DNA from: Actinoplanes sp. TFC3
GTDB taxonomy: Bacteria; Actinomycetota; Actinomycetes; Mycobacteriales; Micromonosporaceae
Assembly (NCBI RefSeq): GCF_001553785.1
Contig: NZ_LOJP01000001.1
Location: 5,595,150-5,655,155, forward strand
Reading direction: 5' to 3'
Length of the DNA stretch: 60,006 bases
Shown: piece by piece, positions 49,610 through 57,722 of the stretch
How positions within the stretch are numbered: the stretch's first letter is position 1
Layout of the letters: every line of letters begins with the position of its first letter
Notes under the pieces: model-generated
Told to the model about the DNA's origin: nothing
What the model saw: only the letters and a program-made list of their open reading frames with translations
Databases searched by the model: none
Translations under genes and position numbers: made by a program

Positions 49610-51723
49610 TGGGCAGCCTCGTTCTCGGCAGCGACAGGTTCGGTCGGCGGCGGCACGGGTGCAGGCAGGCGGGTGCGCGGGCCACGTGTCGGACCCCGGC
49701 TCAGATCGCGGTCGAAACGCTCGAGGTCGCGGTCCTGGCTGGAGCGCAACTGCCACGGCACGCTGGTCACCATCACCCCCGGCTCGAACAACAACCGGCC
49801 CTTGATCCGCAATGCACTCTGATTATGGAGCAAATTCTCCCACCACCGACCAACCACATATTCCGGTACGAACACGGTCACCACATCGCGCGGCGAACCC
49901 CGTCGCACGCTCTTCACGAAGTCGATGATCGGCCGGGTGATCTCCCGGTACGGCGAGTCGACGACGGTCAGCTGGACCGGGATCTGCCGGCGCTCCCACT
50001 CGGCCTGAATCTTTCGGGTGTCCTTGTCGTCCACGTTCACCGTCACCGCGGTCAACGAGTCCGGCCGGGTGGCCTGGGCATAGGCCACCGCCCGCAACGT
50101 CGGCTGGTGCACCTTGCTGACCAGCACCACCGCGTGGTTGCGCGACGGCAGGATCGGGCGTTCCTCGGTGGGCTGCAGCTCCTCGGCGACCCGCACGTAG
50201 TGCTTGCGGATGCCCAGCATGAGCGCGTAAATGAAGATCATCGCGGCGATGGCGATCCACGCGCCGAGCAGGAACTTGGTGATCAGCACGACGATCAGCA
50301 CCGCGCCGGTCAGCGCCATGCCGAACGTGTTGATCGCCCGGGAGCGGATCATCTGGCGCCGCCGCAGCGGGTCCCGCTGGGTGCGCAGCAGCCGGTTCCA
50401 GTGCCTGATCATGCCGGCCTGCGACAGCGTGAACGACACGAAGACGCCCACGATGTACAGCTGGATCAGCCGCGTGACCTCGGCGTCGAACGCGACGATG
50501 AGCACCATCGCGGCCACCGCCAGGAAGATGATGCCGTTACTGAACGCCAGCCGGTCGCCGCGGGTGTGCAGCTGACGCGGCAGGTAGCGGTCCTGGGCCA
50601 GGATCGAGCCGAGCACCGGGAAGCCGTTGAACGCGGTGTTCGCGGCCAGGAACAGGATCAGGGCGGTGACCGCGCCGACCACGTACAGCATGATCGAACC
50701 GGCCCCGAAGATCGTCTCGCCGAGCTGGGCGGTCACGGTCTTCTGCACGTAATCCGCCGGCCCGCCGACGATCTGCGAGGGATCCTCGACGAACTGCAGG
50801 TGGGTGACGCGGGCCAGCAGCACGATGCCGACCAGCATGGCGATCGCGATCCCGCCGAGCAGCAGCAGTGTGGTGGCCGCGTTTTTGCTCTTCGGTGGCT
50901 TGAAAGCGGGCACGCCGTTGGAGATGGCCTCGACCCCGGTGAGCGCCGCACAACCCGAGGAGAACGTGCGCAACAGCAGGAAGACGAAGGCGAAGCTGGT
51001 CAGATGGTGTTCCTCGGCGCTGATGTGCAGCCCGGCGCTGGGCGCGCGCAGATCCTGGCCGAGCACGAACACCCGCACCAGACCCGTGACGATCATGGCC
51101 AGGATGACGAAAATGAAGGCGTACGTCGGAATTGCGAACGCCGTGCCCGATTCCCGCAGGCCACGCAGGTTGAGGGCGGTGAGGATGGTGACCGCCACCA
51201 GCGCGATCCCCAGCTTGTGCTCGGCCACGAACGGCACCACCGAGCCGAGGTTGCTCACCCCCGAGCTGACCGACACCGCCACCGTGAGGATGTAGTCGAC
51301 CAGCAACGCGCTGGCCACCGCGACCCCGAACTTCGGCCCCAGGTTGACGGTGGCGACCTCGTAGTCACCACCACCGGACGGGTACGCATGCACGTTCTGC
51401 CGGTAGCTGGCCACCACGGTCACCATCACGACGGCAACCGCCAGCGTGATCCACGGCGAGATGGCGAACGCGCTGGCGCCCGCAATGGACAGCGTCAGCA
51501 GGATCTCGTCGGGCGCATAAGCCACGCTCGACAGCGCGTCCGAGGCGAACACCGGCAGCGCAATCCGCTTCGGCAACAGGGTGTGCTGCAACTTGTCGGA
51601 GCGGAAAGGCCGGCCGAGCAGCAGCCGCTTCGCTAAGGACGTCGAACTCGCCACAAGCGCCAAGCGTACGGCTGCCCTCGCCACGCCGCCGGGCGCCCCG
51701 GCCACCGCGTTTGGCGAGGGCAT
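49606..51723 (-). CDS. APC-superfamily permease, KimA-like (possible K+ uptake)
   Basis: This 705-residue transporter has about 12 TM helices (residues roughly 55-480), with the APC opening LPVFASDALSSVAYAPDEI and SYRQNVHAYPSGGGDYEVA. A long cytoplasmic C-terminal domain follows (about 490-700; HAVVLVSKVHQPTLRAVAY), like that of KimA, the c-di-AMP-binding potassium importer of Bacillus. Two TrkA proteins are encoded divergently from it, supporting a potassium role. This is the Rv2690c position. A role in amino-acid uptake is the alternative. Start ATG 51721-51723 begins MPSPNAVAGA. Confidence 0.85.
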   Translation of the reverse strand: MPSPNAVAGAPGGVARAAVRLALVASSTSLAKRLLLGRPFRSDKLQHTLLPKRIALPVFASDALSSVAYAPDEILLTLSIAGASAFAISPWITLAVAVVMVTVVASYRQNVHAYPSGGGDYEVATVNLGPKFGVAVASALLVDYILTVAVSVSSGVSNLGSVVPFVAEHKLGIALVAVTILTALNLRGLRESGTAFAIPTYAFIFVILAMIVTGLVRVFVLGQDLRAPSAGLHISAEEHHLTSFAFVFLLLRTFSSGCAALTGVEAISNGVPAFKPPKSKNAATTLLLLGGIAIAMLVGIVLLARVTHLQFVEDPSQIVGGPADYVQKTVTAQLGETIFGAGSIMLYVVGAVTALILFLAANTAFNGFPVLGSILAQDRYLPRQLHTRGDRLAFSNGIIFLAVAAMVLIVAFDAEVTRLIQLYIVGVFVSFTLSQAGMIRHWNRLLRTQRDPLRRRQMIRSRAINTFGMALTGAVLIVVLITKFLLGAWIAIAAMIFIYALMLGIRKHYVRVAEELQPTEERPILPSRNHAVVLVSKVHQPTLRAVAYAQATRPDSLTAVTVNVDDKDTRKIQAEWERRQIPVQLTVVDSPYREITRPIIDFVKSVRRGSPRDVVTVFVPEYVVGRWWENLLHNQSALRIKGRLLFEPGVMVTSVPWQLRSSQDRDLERFDRDLSRGPTRGPRTRLPAPVPPPTEPVAAENEAAQ

Positions 51724-51766
51724 GGCACGCTCTGCTCAGAACGCATCCGTCGGGAAGGCGCGAACA

Positions 51767-52432
51767 GTGCACGTGGTGATCATGGGGTGTGGGCGGCTCG
51801 GTTCCACGCTCGCCCAGAAACTCGACGCCCGCGGCCATTCGGTCGCGATCATCGACCAGAACGCTGACGCCTTCCGGCGCCTGGGCGCCGAGTTCGACGG
51901 CACCACGGTCACCGGCATCGGCTTCGACCGCGACGTGCTGCGCGAAGCCGGCATCGAACGCGCCGACGCCTTCGCCGCGGTGTCCAGCGGCGACAACTCC
52001 AACATCATCTCGGCCCGCCTGGCCCGGGAGAACTACGGAGTGGCCCGGGTGGTGGCCCGGATCTATGACGCCAAACGGGCCCAGGTCTACGAGCGGCTGG
52101 GCATCCCCACGGTGGCTACGATCCGCTGGGCCGCCGACCGCATGGTGCGCCACCTGGTGCCGGAGGGAACGGTCGAGGTCTTCCGCGACCCGACCAGCGC
52201 AGTCTCGATCGTCGAGGCGCCACTGCACCGCGACTGGGTGGGCCGCACGATCAAGAGCCTCGAAGAGGTCACCGGGGCCCGGGTGGCGTACCTGATGCGC
52301 TTCGGCATCGGCTCGCTGGCCACCCCGTCAACCGTGCTGCAGGACGGTGACCAGGTGTTCGTCGTGGTCACCGATGACATCGTCGAGGACGTGCTCGCGG
52401 CGGCCGCGAGCACCGGGGTGGGGGGTCTCTGA
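51767..52432 (+). CDS. TrkA-type NAD-binding regulatory protein (CeoB-like)
   Basis: This 221-residue protein has an N-terminal RCK/Rossmann domain (VVIMGCGRLGSTLAQKL, GxGxxG) and a C-terminal TrkA_C domain (about 140-215). It gates or regulates a potassium transporter in response to NAD(H). GTG 51767 is chosen because GGAAGG lies 8 nt upstream and the strand begins right away; an upstream ATG would add 15 odd residues. It is one bp away from its paralogue downstream, forming an operon like ceoB-ceoC in mycobacteria. The partner may be the divergent APC permease. Confidence 0.92.
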   Translation: MHVVIMGCGRLGSTLAQKLDARGHSVAIIDQNADAFRRLGAEFDGTTVTGIGFDRDVLREAGIERADAFAAVSSGDNSNIISARLARENYGVARVVARIYDAKRAQVYERLGIPTVATIRWAADRMVRHLVPEGTVEVFRDPTSAVSIVEAPLHRDWVGRTIKSLEEVTGARVAYLMRFGIGSLATPSTVLQDGDQVFVVVTDDIVEDVLAAAASTGVGGL

Positions 52433-52433
52433 C

Positions 52434-53108
52434 ATGCGGATCGCCATCGCGGGCGCCGGCAACGTGGGCCGGTCGATCGCCCAGGAACTGATCGGCAACG
52501 GCCACCAGGTCATGCTGATCGAACGCCAGCCCCGCCAGCTCAGGCCCGAACGCGTACCCGAAGCCGAATGGATCCTCGCCGACGCCTGCGAGGTCTCCAG
52601 CCTCGAAGAAGCCGACGTGGCCGGCTGTGACGTGGTCATCGCAGCCACCGGCGACGACAAGGTCAACCTGGTGTGCTCGCTGCTCGCCAAGACCGAGTTC
52701 GCGGTCAACCGGGTGGTGGCCCGGGTGAACCGGGCCGAGAACGAATGGCTGTTCACCGAGCAGTGGGGTGTCGACGTCGCCGTGTCGAAGCCCCGCCTGA
52801 TGGCCGCGCTCGTCGAGGAGGCGGTGACCGTCGGCGACCTGGTGCGGATCATGACGTTCCGCCAGGGTGAGGCGAACCTGGTCGAGATCACGCTGCCGGC
52901 CCAGGCGCCGTACGTCGGCCAGGCGGTGCGGTCCGTGCCCATGCCCCGGGACTCGGCCCTGGTCGCCGTCCTGCGCGGGAAGCGCGTCCTGGTTCCCACC
53001 CCGGATGATCCGCTCGAGGCCGGGGACGAGCTCATCTTCATCTGCACGGCCGAAGTCGAGGACGAGGTCCGCGCCGTCGTGCTCGGCAAGGCCGCTGACC
53101 TGGGGTGA
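52434..53108 (+). CDS. TrkA-type NAD-binding regulatory protein (CeoC-like)
   Basis: This 224-residue paralogue has the Rossmann motif IAIAGAGNVGRSIAQEL, the acidic end of strand 2 (MLIERQPRQL) and a C-terminal TrkA_C domain. It probably pairs with the upstream protein. ATG 52434 starts 1 nt after the previous stop. The gene is followed by a 229-bp convergent intergenic region containing a hairpin. Confidence 0.92.
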   Translation: MRIAIAGAGNVGRSIAQELIGNGHQVMLIERQPRQLRPERVPEAEWILADACEVSSLEEADVAGCDVVIAATGDDKVNLVCSLLAKTEFAVNRVVARVNRAENEWLFTEQWGVDVAVSKPRLMAALVEEAVTVGDLVRIMTFRQGEANLVEITLPAQAPYVGQAVRSVPMPRDSALVAVLRGKRVLVPTPDDPLEAGDELIFICTAEVEDEVRAVVLGKAADLG

Positions 53109-53164
53109 CCCGCGCATCGTCCAGCCGCAAGCTCGGTAGCCGCGGCGCGGGCCGGGATCAAGCG

Positions 53165-53201
53165 ATCTCGTTGGTCTGGCGGTTCAGGACCGAAACGAGA
53201 T
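53165..53201. terminator. Hairpin in the convergent intergenic region after the TrkA operon
   Basis: ATCTCGTT and AACGAGAT arms (53165-53172, 53194-53201) with additional GGTC/GACC pairing form a stem of about 12 bp. It could end transcription from either side. The rest of 53109-53337 shows no gene. Confidence 0.5.
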
Positions 53202-53337
53202 GACCTCCCAGGCGACCGGCTCCACTTCGGTCAACCACCGCGCCTGGGACCGGCCACCGTCCACACCATGACGACGTTACGACCGCCATAGCGGTAGAGC
53301 GTGCGACTTTGCGCCCTCGTCGTTGGAACGGCTGGCG

Positions 53338-54126
53338 TCAGGCTCGCTCGGGCTCGGCGGTGGTGCCGGCCTCGGCGGCTTGGGCGCTCGTCACCCGGTG
53401 CACGGCCCAGGCGGTGTACGCGAACGTCGCCGCGTAGATCGGCCAGCTGATCAGGATGCGCACGATGCCGATGGCGTTGGCTTCGTCGGCCAGCCAGAGC
53501 CAGCCCTGCACGCCCGCCCTGACGAACAGCGACACCGCCCAGACCAGGGTGAGCCACTGGAACGTACGGAACAGCCGCTGATTCCTGAACCAGTCATGCT
53601 TGCCGCCGTTGGCCAGCACGCCCCAGACGTACCCGATGATCGGCCTTCGGACCGCCACCGAGATGATCAGGGCGACCACCTGGCCCAGGGTGAGCAGAAT
53701 GCCCGGGAGATAGAAGTTCTTGGCGTCGCCGGTGCGCCACGCGAGCCACGCGCCGACCGCGATGCCGAAGATGCCGTTCACCGCGTGCCGGACCGGTTGT
53801 TTGCGGCTCAGCCGGTACGCGCCGATCGCCAGCGCCGAGCCGACGCTCCCGCCGATCGCCCAGTACAGCGCCGTCTTCTTCGGCAGGTCCAGGACGTTGT
53901 CGCCGAGCAGCACGTTGAGCAGTACGAAGGCCAGCACCGGGATGCTCGACTCGATGAGGCCGCGCACGCCGCCCAGTTGCTCGGCGATCTGCTCGCTCAT
54001 CGAGGGCAGCGGCTGGTCCTCCGGCTCGCCGGCCTTGTGCAGGTCGAGTTCCTCGACAACCTCCTCGGCGACCCGGTCTCCCACCGACTCGTCGGCGGCG
54101 TGTTTGGGCTCGCTGCCGGGTGTCAC
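53338..54126 (-). CDS. DUF3159 membrane protein
   Basis: This 262-residue protein fits DUF3159 (Rv2693c position). After a cytoplasmic, charged N-terminus, five or six TM helices lie in about residues 60-250, e.g. SSIPVLAFVLLNVLLGD, LYWAIGGSVGSALAIGAY, GILLTLGQVVALIISVAV. The function is unknown. GTG 54126 lies inside the OB-fold gene stop (GTGA), so translation is coupled. The gene order OB-fold-DUF3159 next to the TrkA genes is conserved in actinobacteria. Confidence 0.88.
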   Translation of the reverse strand: MTPGSEPKHAADESVGDRVAEEVVEELDLHKAGEPEDQPLPSMSEQIAEQLGGVRGLIESSIPVLAFVLLNVLLGDNVLDLPKKTALYWAIGGSVGSALAIGAYRLSRKQPVRHAVNGIFGIAVGAWLAWRTGDAKNFYLPGILLTLGQVVALIISVAVRRPIIGYVWGVLANGGKHDWFRNQRLFRTFQWLTLVWAVSLFVRAGVQGWLWLADEANAIGIVRILISWPIYAATFAYTAWAVHRVTSAQAAEAGTTAEPERA

Positions 54127-54503
54127 CGGGGCGCCTCCAGCTCGTAGTACGGGTTGTAGATGACCTTGCGCTCGTCGCGGATGGCGATCCGGCCGCGGGC
54201 CACAAGCTGGCGGCCCGGCTCGATGCCGGCGATCGAGCGGCGGCCCAGGAAGACCAGGGTCACCACGTCGCTGCCGTCCCACAGGTCGGCTTCGAGCGTG
54301 GGCAGGTTGGTGCGCGGAGTGTACGCCACGGTGCGCAGCCGGCCGGATACCGAGACGACCTGACCGCGGTGGCACTGGGTCGCCGGTATCGCGCCGCACT
54401 TCTTGCTGTCGCGCTGCAGCTCTTCGGCGTCGAGCTGTTCCTCGGACGCGGTCAGCCGTTCGAAGAAGCGGCGCAACCCGGTGGTGCGCTCATCGGTCGT
54501 CAT
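54123..54503 (-). CDS. OB-fold nucleic-acid-binding protein
   Basis: This 126-residue protein has a helical N-terminus (RRFFERLTASEEQLDAEELQ) followed by an OB fold (about 50-122; VVSVSGRLRTVAYTPRTNLP, VTLVFLGRRSIAGIEPG). It is the Rv2694c position. Such small OB proteins bind ssDNA or RNA, but no activity is shown. ATG 54501-54503 begins MTTDERTTGL. It is upstream of DUF3159, with a 4-bp overlap. Confidence 0.85.
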   Translation of the reverse strand: MTTDERTTGLRRFFERLTASEEQLDAEELQRDSKKCGAIPATQCHRGQVVSVSGRLRTVAYTPRTNLPTLEADLWDGSDVVTLVFLGRRSIAGIEPGRQLVARGRIAIRDERKVIYNPYYELEAPR

Positions 54504-54576
54504 GACCCCGTGACACCTCTTGGTCGGTGGGTGTGCTGCTGGCGGTCGTGCGTGCAGATCCCACGGTACGCCGGGC

Positions 54577-54606
54577 ACGCCCGGGTGATCCACATCACCC
54601 GGGCGT
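54577..54606 (-). terminator. Perfect 13-bp hairpin after the DUF3710 gene
   Basis: ACGCCCGGGTGAT (54577-54589) pairs perfectly with ATCACCCGGGCGT (54594-54606) across a 4-nt loop, 18 bp beyond the DUF3710 stop. It is the strongest hairpin I found in the window. Confidence 0.8.
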
Positions 54607-54624
54607 CGAGGTCCAACCGGCGCC

Positions 54625-55356
54625 TCAGCGGGCGTGGCGCCCGTTCGTCGGGGGCTGCTGGTTGCTGGCGGCGTCCGGCGGGGTCGGGTCGTCGTGCACG
54701 TGCTCGTGCGGGTGGTCGTGAGCGTGCTGCTCGGCCGCCTCGGACATCTCACGCGGCAGCCGCAGCGGCAGCGCCTCACGCACCGGACGCGCCTCGTCGT
54801 CGCGCACCACCACGACGCCGCGCAGGCACTCGCCCAGCACGCCCTCGCGGCGCGGGTCGGCCGCCGCCTCACCCTGGAACAGGGCCCGCAGCATCCATCG
54901 CGGGCCGTCCACGCCCACGAAGCGCACGTCGGCCGGGCCGTCCGGGGTGTTCACCCGGGCCGTCAGCTCCACGCCCCACGGGCCGTCGAACTCACGCGGC
55001 GCGGCGCCGTCGGACTTCATGGCGCCGGCGATCTCCTCGCGGATCTCGTCCCAGATGCCCTCGGACCGCGGGGCCGCGAACACCCCGAGCTGCAGGGCGC
55101 TGTTCTCGTGCACGAGCACGATCTGCTCGACGCCGCCGTCCGGGTTGGCCTGCACCCGTACCTCGATGCCCTCGACCGCCGGGATCAGCAGGCTGCCCAG
55201 ATCGAGCCGCTGCACCCCCTCGGGCGCCTGGCTGCTGTCCCACGGCCCGAAATCCGGCGCCGGTGGCAGGTCACCCATGCTCTGGGCGAGCGCCGCGGTC
55301 TGGGGCGCGTCGTCCGGGCGTACGTGCCGGGGGCCTCCGCGCTTGCGGGAGAACAT
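54625..55356 (-). CDS. DUF3710 protein with histidine-rich tail
   Basis: This 243-residue protein fits DUF3710 (Rv2696c position), which is encoded beside dut in actinobacteria. The core is about residues 30-200 (LPPAPDFGPWDSS, then IPAVEGIEVRVQANPDGG and ENSALQLGVFAAPRSEG). At the end comes HAHDHPHEHVHDD, six His in eleven residues, a likely metal-binding tail. The function is unknown. The ATG is 22 bp from the dut stop, so it is probably transcribed with dut. A strong hairpin follows. Confidence 0.85.
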   Translation of the reverse strand: MFSRKRGGPRHVRPDDAPQTAALAQSMGDLPPAPDFGPWDSSQAPEGVQRLDLGSLLIPAVEGIEVRVQANPDGGVEQIVLVHENSALQLGVFAAPRSEGIWDEIREEIAGAMKSDGAAPREFDGPWGVELTARVNTPDGPADVRFVGVDGPRWMLRALFQGEAAADPRREGVLGECLRGVVVVRDDEARPVREALPLRLPREMSEAAEQHAHDHPHEHVHDDPTPPDAASNQQPPTNGRHAR

Positions 55357-55377
55357 TTGCTTGCCACCTCTCGAGTT

Positions 55378-55827
55378 CTAGGACTTCAGGGCGGCGTGCC
55401 CGCCCGTCGAGCCATGCCGCCCGGCTCCCCGCGAAGTGCCGGGCAGCTCGTCGACGACGTGGAACACCGCGCGCTCGACCCGCTGGACGACCAGCTGGGC
55501 GATGCGGTCGCCGCGGGTGATCTCCACCGTGCTGTGCCGATCATGGTTGATCAGGACGACGAGAATCTCACCCCGGTAACCGGCGTCGACCGTACCGGGC
55601 GCGTTGAGCACCGTCACACCCAGCCGCGCCGCCAGGCCCGAGCGCGGGTGTACGAGCCCCACATACCCATCCGGCAGCGCAATAGCCAGCCCGGTGCGTA
55701 CCGGCACCCGTTCACCCGGAGCGATCCGCACGCTCTCGGCCGCGTACAGGTCGGCACCGGCGTCTCCGGGGTGCGCGTAGGCCGGCAGCGGCAGGTCGGG
55801 GTCGAGGAGTCGGACCTGGATGTCCAC
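55378..55827 (-). CDS. dut: dUTP diphosphatase
   Basis: This 149-residue trimeric enzyme hydrolyses dUTP to dUMP, feeding ThyA and keeping uracil out of DNA. The five dUTPase motifs are readable: AGADLYA (about 24-30), PRSGLA (about 61-66), TVLNAPGTVDAGYRGEI (about 72-88), RGDRIAQLVV (about 105-114) and the terminal GxxRxGSTG (RHGSTGGHA). It lies upstream of DUF3710. Length is normal. Confidence 0.98.
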   Translation of the reverse strand: MDIQVRLLDPDLPLPAYAHPGDAGADLYAAESVRIAPGERVPVRTGLAIALPDGYVGLVHPRSGLAARLGVTVLNAPGTVDAGYRGEILVVLINHDRHSTVEITRGDRIAQLVVQRVERAVFHVVDELPGTSRGAGRHGSTGGHAALKS

Positions 55828-55908
55828 GCGAAAGTTCCCTCAGGTGATGAGTATTTGGGCAGCACCCCACCCTGCCATCCTGCCGTGGGCGCAGGCGGAG
55901 GCGCGCCG

Positions 55909-55914
55909 TACCCT
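55909..55914 (+). promoter_or_regulatory. -10 box of the DUF3093 gene
   Basis: TACCCT ends 7 nt before the GTG at 55922, and no ribosome binding site of its own is needed if the message is leaderless. Confidence 0.4.
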
Positions 55915-55921
55915 CACCAGG

Positions 55922-56407
55922 GTGACATCCGAGCCATCGACCCGCACGGCCGCCCCGGCGACCTACGCCGAGCGGTTGCGCGCGCCCTGGTGGATGTGGC
56001 CGGTGGCGCTGGGCTGTTCCGCGCTGCTCGCGGCCGAGATCTGGATGGGCAGCGACGGTCTGCGTGCCTGGGTGCCCTTCGCCGTGCTGCTGCCGCTCTC
56101 GTTGCTGCTGCCGTGGTGGCTGGGCCGGATCAAGGTCGCCGTCACCACTTCCGAGTTCCAGGCCGACGACGCCCGGCTGCCGCTTGCGGTGATCTCCGAT
56201 GTGGTCCCACTGGACGCCGACGGCAAGCGCGAGGTGCTCGGCGTTGGCGCGCACCCGCTGGCTTTCGTGATCCAGCGTCCGTGGATCGGCGGCGCTGTGC
56301 AGATCGTGCTGGACGACCCGCAGGATCCGACGCCGTTCTGGGTGATCAGCACGCGGCGCCCCGTCGAGCTGGCCACCGCAGTGCTGGCCGCCCGCCGCGC
56401 GGGCTAG
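55922..56407 (+). CDS. DUF3093 membrane protein
   Basis: This 161-residue protein fits DUF3093 (Rv2698 position), an actinobacterial family of unknown function next to dut. It has two closely spaced TM helices (PWWMWPVALGCSALLAAEIW and VPFAVLLPLSLLLPWWLG, about 23-68) and a cytoplasmic strand-rich C-terminal domain (VISTRRPVELATAVLAA). GTG 55922 begins TSEPSTRTAA. It is divergent from dut and shares its stop CTAG with the convergent hypothetical gene. Confidence 0.88.
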   Translation: MTSEPSTRTAAPATYAERLRAPWWMWPVALGCSALLAAEIWMGSDGLRAWVPFAVLLPLSLLLPWWLGRIKVAVTTSEFQADDARLPLAVISDVVPLDADGKREVLGVGAHPLAFVIQRPWIGGAVQIVLDDPQDPTPFWVISTRRPVELATAVLAARRAG

Positions 56408-57264
56408 CGCGGCAGGGATTTGCGCTTCTTGCTCAAGTCCTTTGTGAGATTCTCACCCAGCGATTTCGTCGCGCGCCGGTTCAGATAGCTGGCCACGACC
56501 GCGCCGGTGAGCAGCGGGCCCATTGTGGTCAGATTGCGCCCGAAGCGGCGCAGCAGCGTGCTCTGCAGCTCCTTGCGGGCCGCGGTTCCCAGCACCGTCG
56601 CCACTCCCACACCCGGCACCAGGGGGTTCACCCCACGCTGGGAGGACCAAGACTGCACCAACGCCATTGCCTTCTGCCCGGACGTACCCCCGACCGGCTG
56701 GCCGTGGACCTCGTGCAGCTCGCCGATCAGCTTCATCTCGATCGCCACCACCGCCACCGTCTCGGCAGCCAGCAGCACCGGAGCCGAGAGCAGGGCCGGC
56801 GTAGCAACCCACTCGACCGAAGCCACCCCGCCACCTGCCGCACCCACTCCGGCGGTTGCCCGGCCGGCATTGCGGATCAGCCGTTCGGCGATCTCATCGT
56901 CGTCGAGCCCGGCGAAATGCCGGCGCAAGGTTTCAAGATCACGCACCGGTACGTGCGGAGCCACGTCGGCCACCGCATCGGTCATCCAGCGCATGGCCGC
57001 CTTGGGCCGGAACAGCTGCCCCAGCCCGCGCCGGCGCACGTCGGCCACCAAGCGGCCCAGCAACCGGCGGCGGTTGTCCGGCGCCAGGTCGTCGGCCGTC
57101 AAAGCGGCTACGGTCGCGCCGATGTCCGCGTCCGCCGCGGCTTCCTCGGGCGTTCGCGTGCGCACCAGATCAGTGCCTGGCACGTCTTTCGGAGCCTGGT
57201 CGACCTCGCTGAGCTCGGGCCCCGGTTCTGCGGTCGGTACCGAGTTCTCGTCTGGGCGGCTCAT
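56404..57264 (-). CDS. Hypothetical protein with hydrophobic C-terminal region
   Basis: I do not recognise this 286-residue protein. Its first 50 residues are acidic and probably disordered, the middle is helical, and about 145-180 is a hydrophobic Gly/Ala/Val-rich region (AGVGAAGGGVASVEWVA, then LLSAPVLLAAETVAVVAIE). It ends in a basic tail (KDLSKKRKSLPR). It may be a membrane-associated protein with re-entrant helices. The start ATG 57262-57264 has GGGGAGG 10 nt upstream. It does not match a gene I know at this M. tuberculosis position, so it is a local addition to a conserved block. Confidence 0.7.
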   Translation of the reverse strand: MSRPDENSVPTAEPGPELSEVDQAPKDVPGTDLVRTRTPEEAAADADIGATVAALTADDLAPDNRRRLLGRLVADVRRRGLGQLFRPKAAMRWMTDAVADVAPHVPVRDLETLRRHFAGLDDDEIAERLIRNAGRATAGVGAAGGGVASVEWVATPALLSAPVLLAAETVAVVAIEMKLIGELHEVHGQPVGGTSGQKAMALVQSWSSQRGVNPLVPGVGVATVLGTAARKELQSTLLRRFGRNLTTMGPLLTGAVVASYLNRRATKSLGENLTKDLSKKRKSLPR

Positions 57265-57374
57265 GCTGGTCGACCTCCCCGTTCGTTTGCCGTCGGTGAC
57301 CACATACCCATTGAGACACCTGGGCACACGGATCACCCGCAGGGCGTTCCCCGCACTCCGGGGTTCACGCAGCG

Positions 57375-57397
57375 CCCGGCCGTCGGCGACGGCCGGG
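57375..57397 (-). terminator. Hairpin terminator after the DUF4193 gene
   Basis: CCCGGCCGT, CGGCG loop, ACGGCCGGG is a perfect 9-bp stem 28 bp beyond the stop of DUF4193 on the minus strand. Confidence 0.75.
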
Positions 57398-57425
57398 TGG
57401 GACTACTCGCAGGGTGTGCGCCGGT

Positions 57426-57722
57426 TCAGGCACACTCCCGGCAGATCAGCTCCCCGTTGCGCTCAACAGCCAGTTGGCTGCGGTGATGCACGAGGAAACA
57501 GCGAGCACAGCGGAACTCATCGGTCTGCATCGGCAGCACCTTGACGGTGAGCTCCTCGTCGGCCAGGTCGGCACCGGGGAGCTCGAAGCTCTCCGCCACC
57601 TCTACCTCGTCGACATCCACTGCACCCGACTGCGAGTCGGCGCGGCGGGCCTTGAGTTCCTCGAGGCTGTCCTCGCCGAGGTCGACCTCATCGCGACGCG
57701 GGGCGTCGTAGTCGGTGGCCAT
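57426..57722 (-). CDS. DUF4193 zinc-ribbon-like protein
   Basis: This 98-residue protein fits DUF4193 (Rv2699c position), an essential-type small protein of actinobacteria with unknown role. Its N-terminus is very acidic (about 1-60), and the C-terminus is a zinc ribbon with CxxC at FRCARCFLVHHRSQL and ICRECA at the last residues. It resembles RNA-polymerase or ribosome-associated zinc ribbons. A palindrome lies 32 bp before the start. A perfect hairpin terminates it. Confidence 0.92.
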   Translation of the reverse strand: MATDYDAPRRDEVDLGEDSLEELKARRADSQSGAVDVDEVEVAESFELPGADLADEELTVKVLPMQTDEFRCARCFLVHHRSQLAVERNGELICRECA

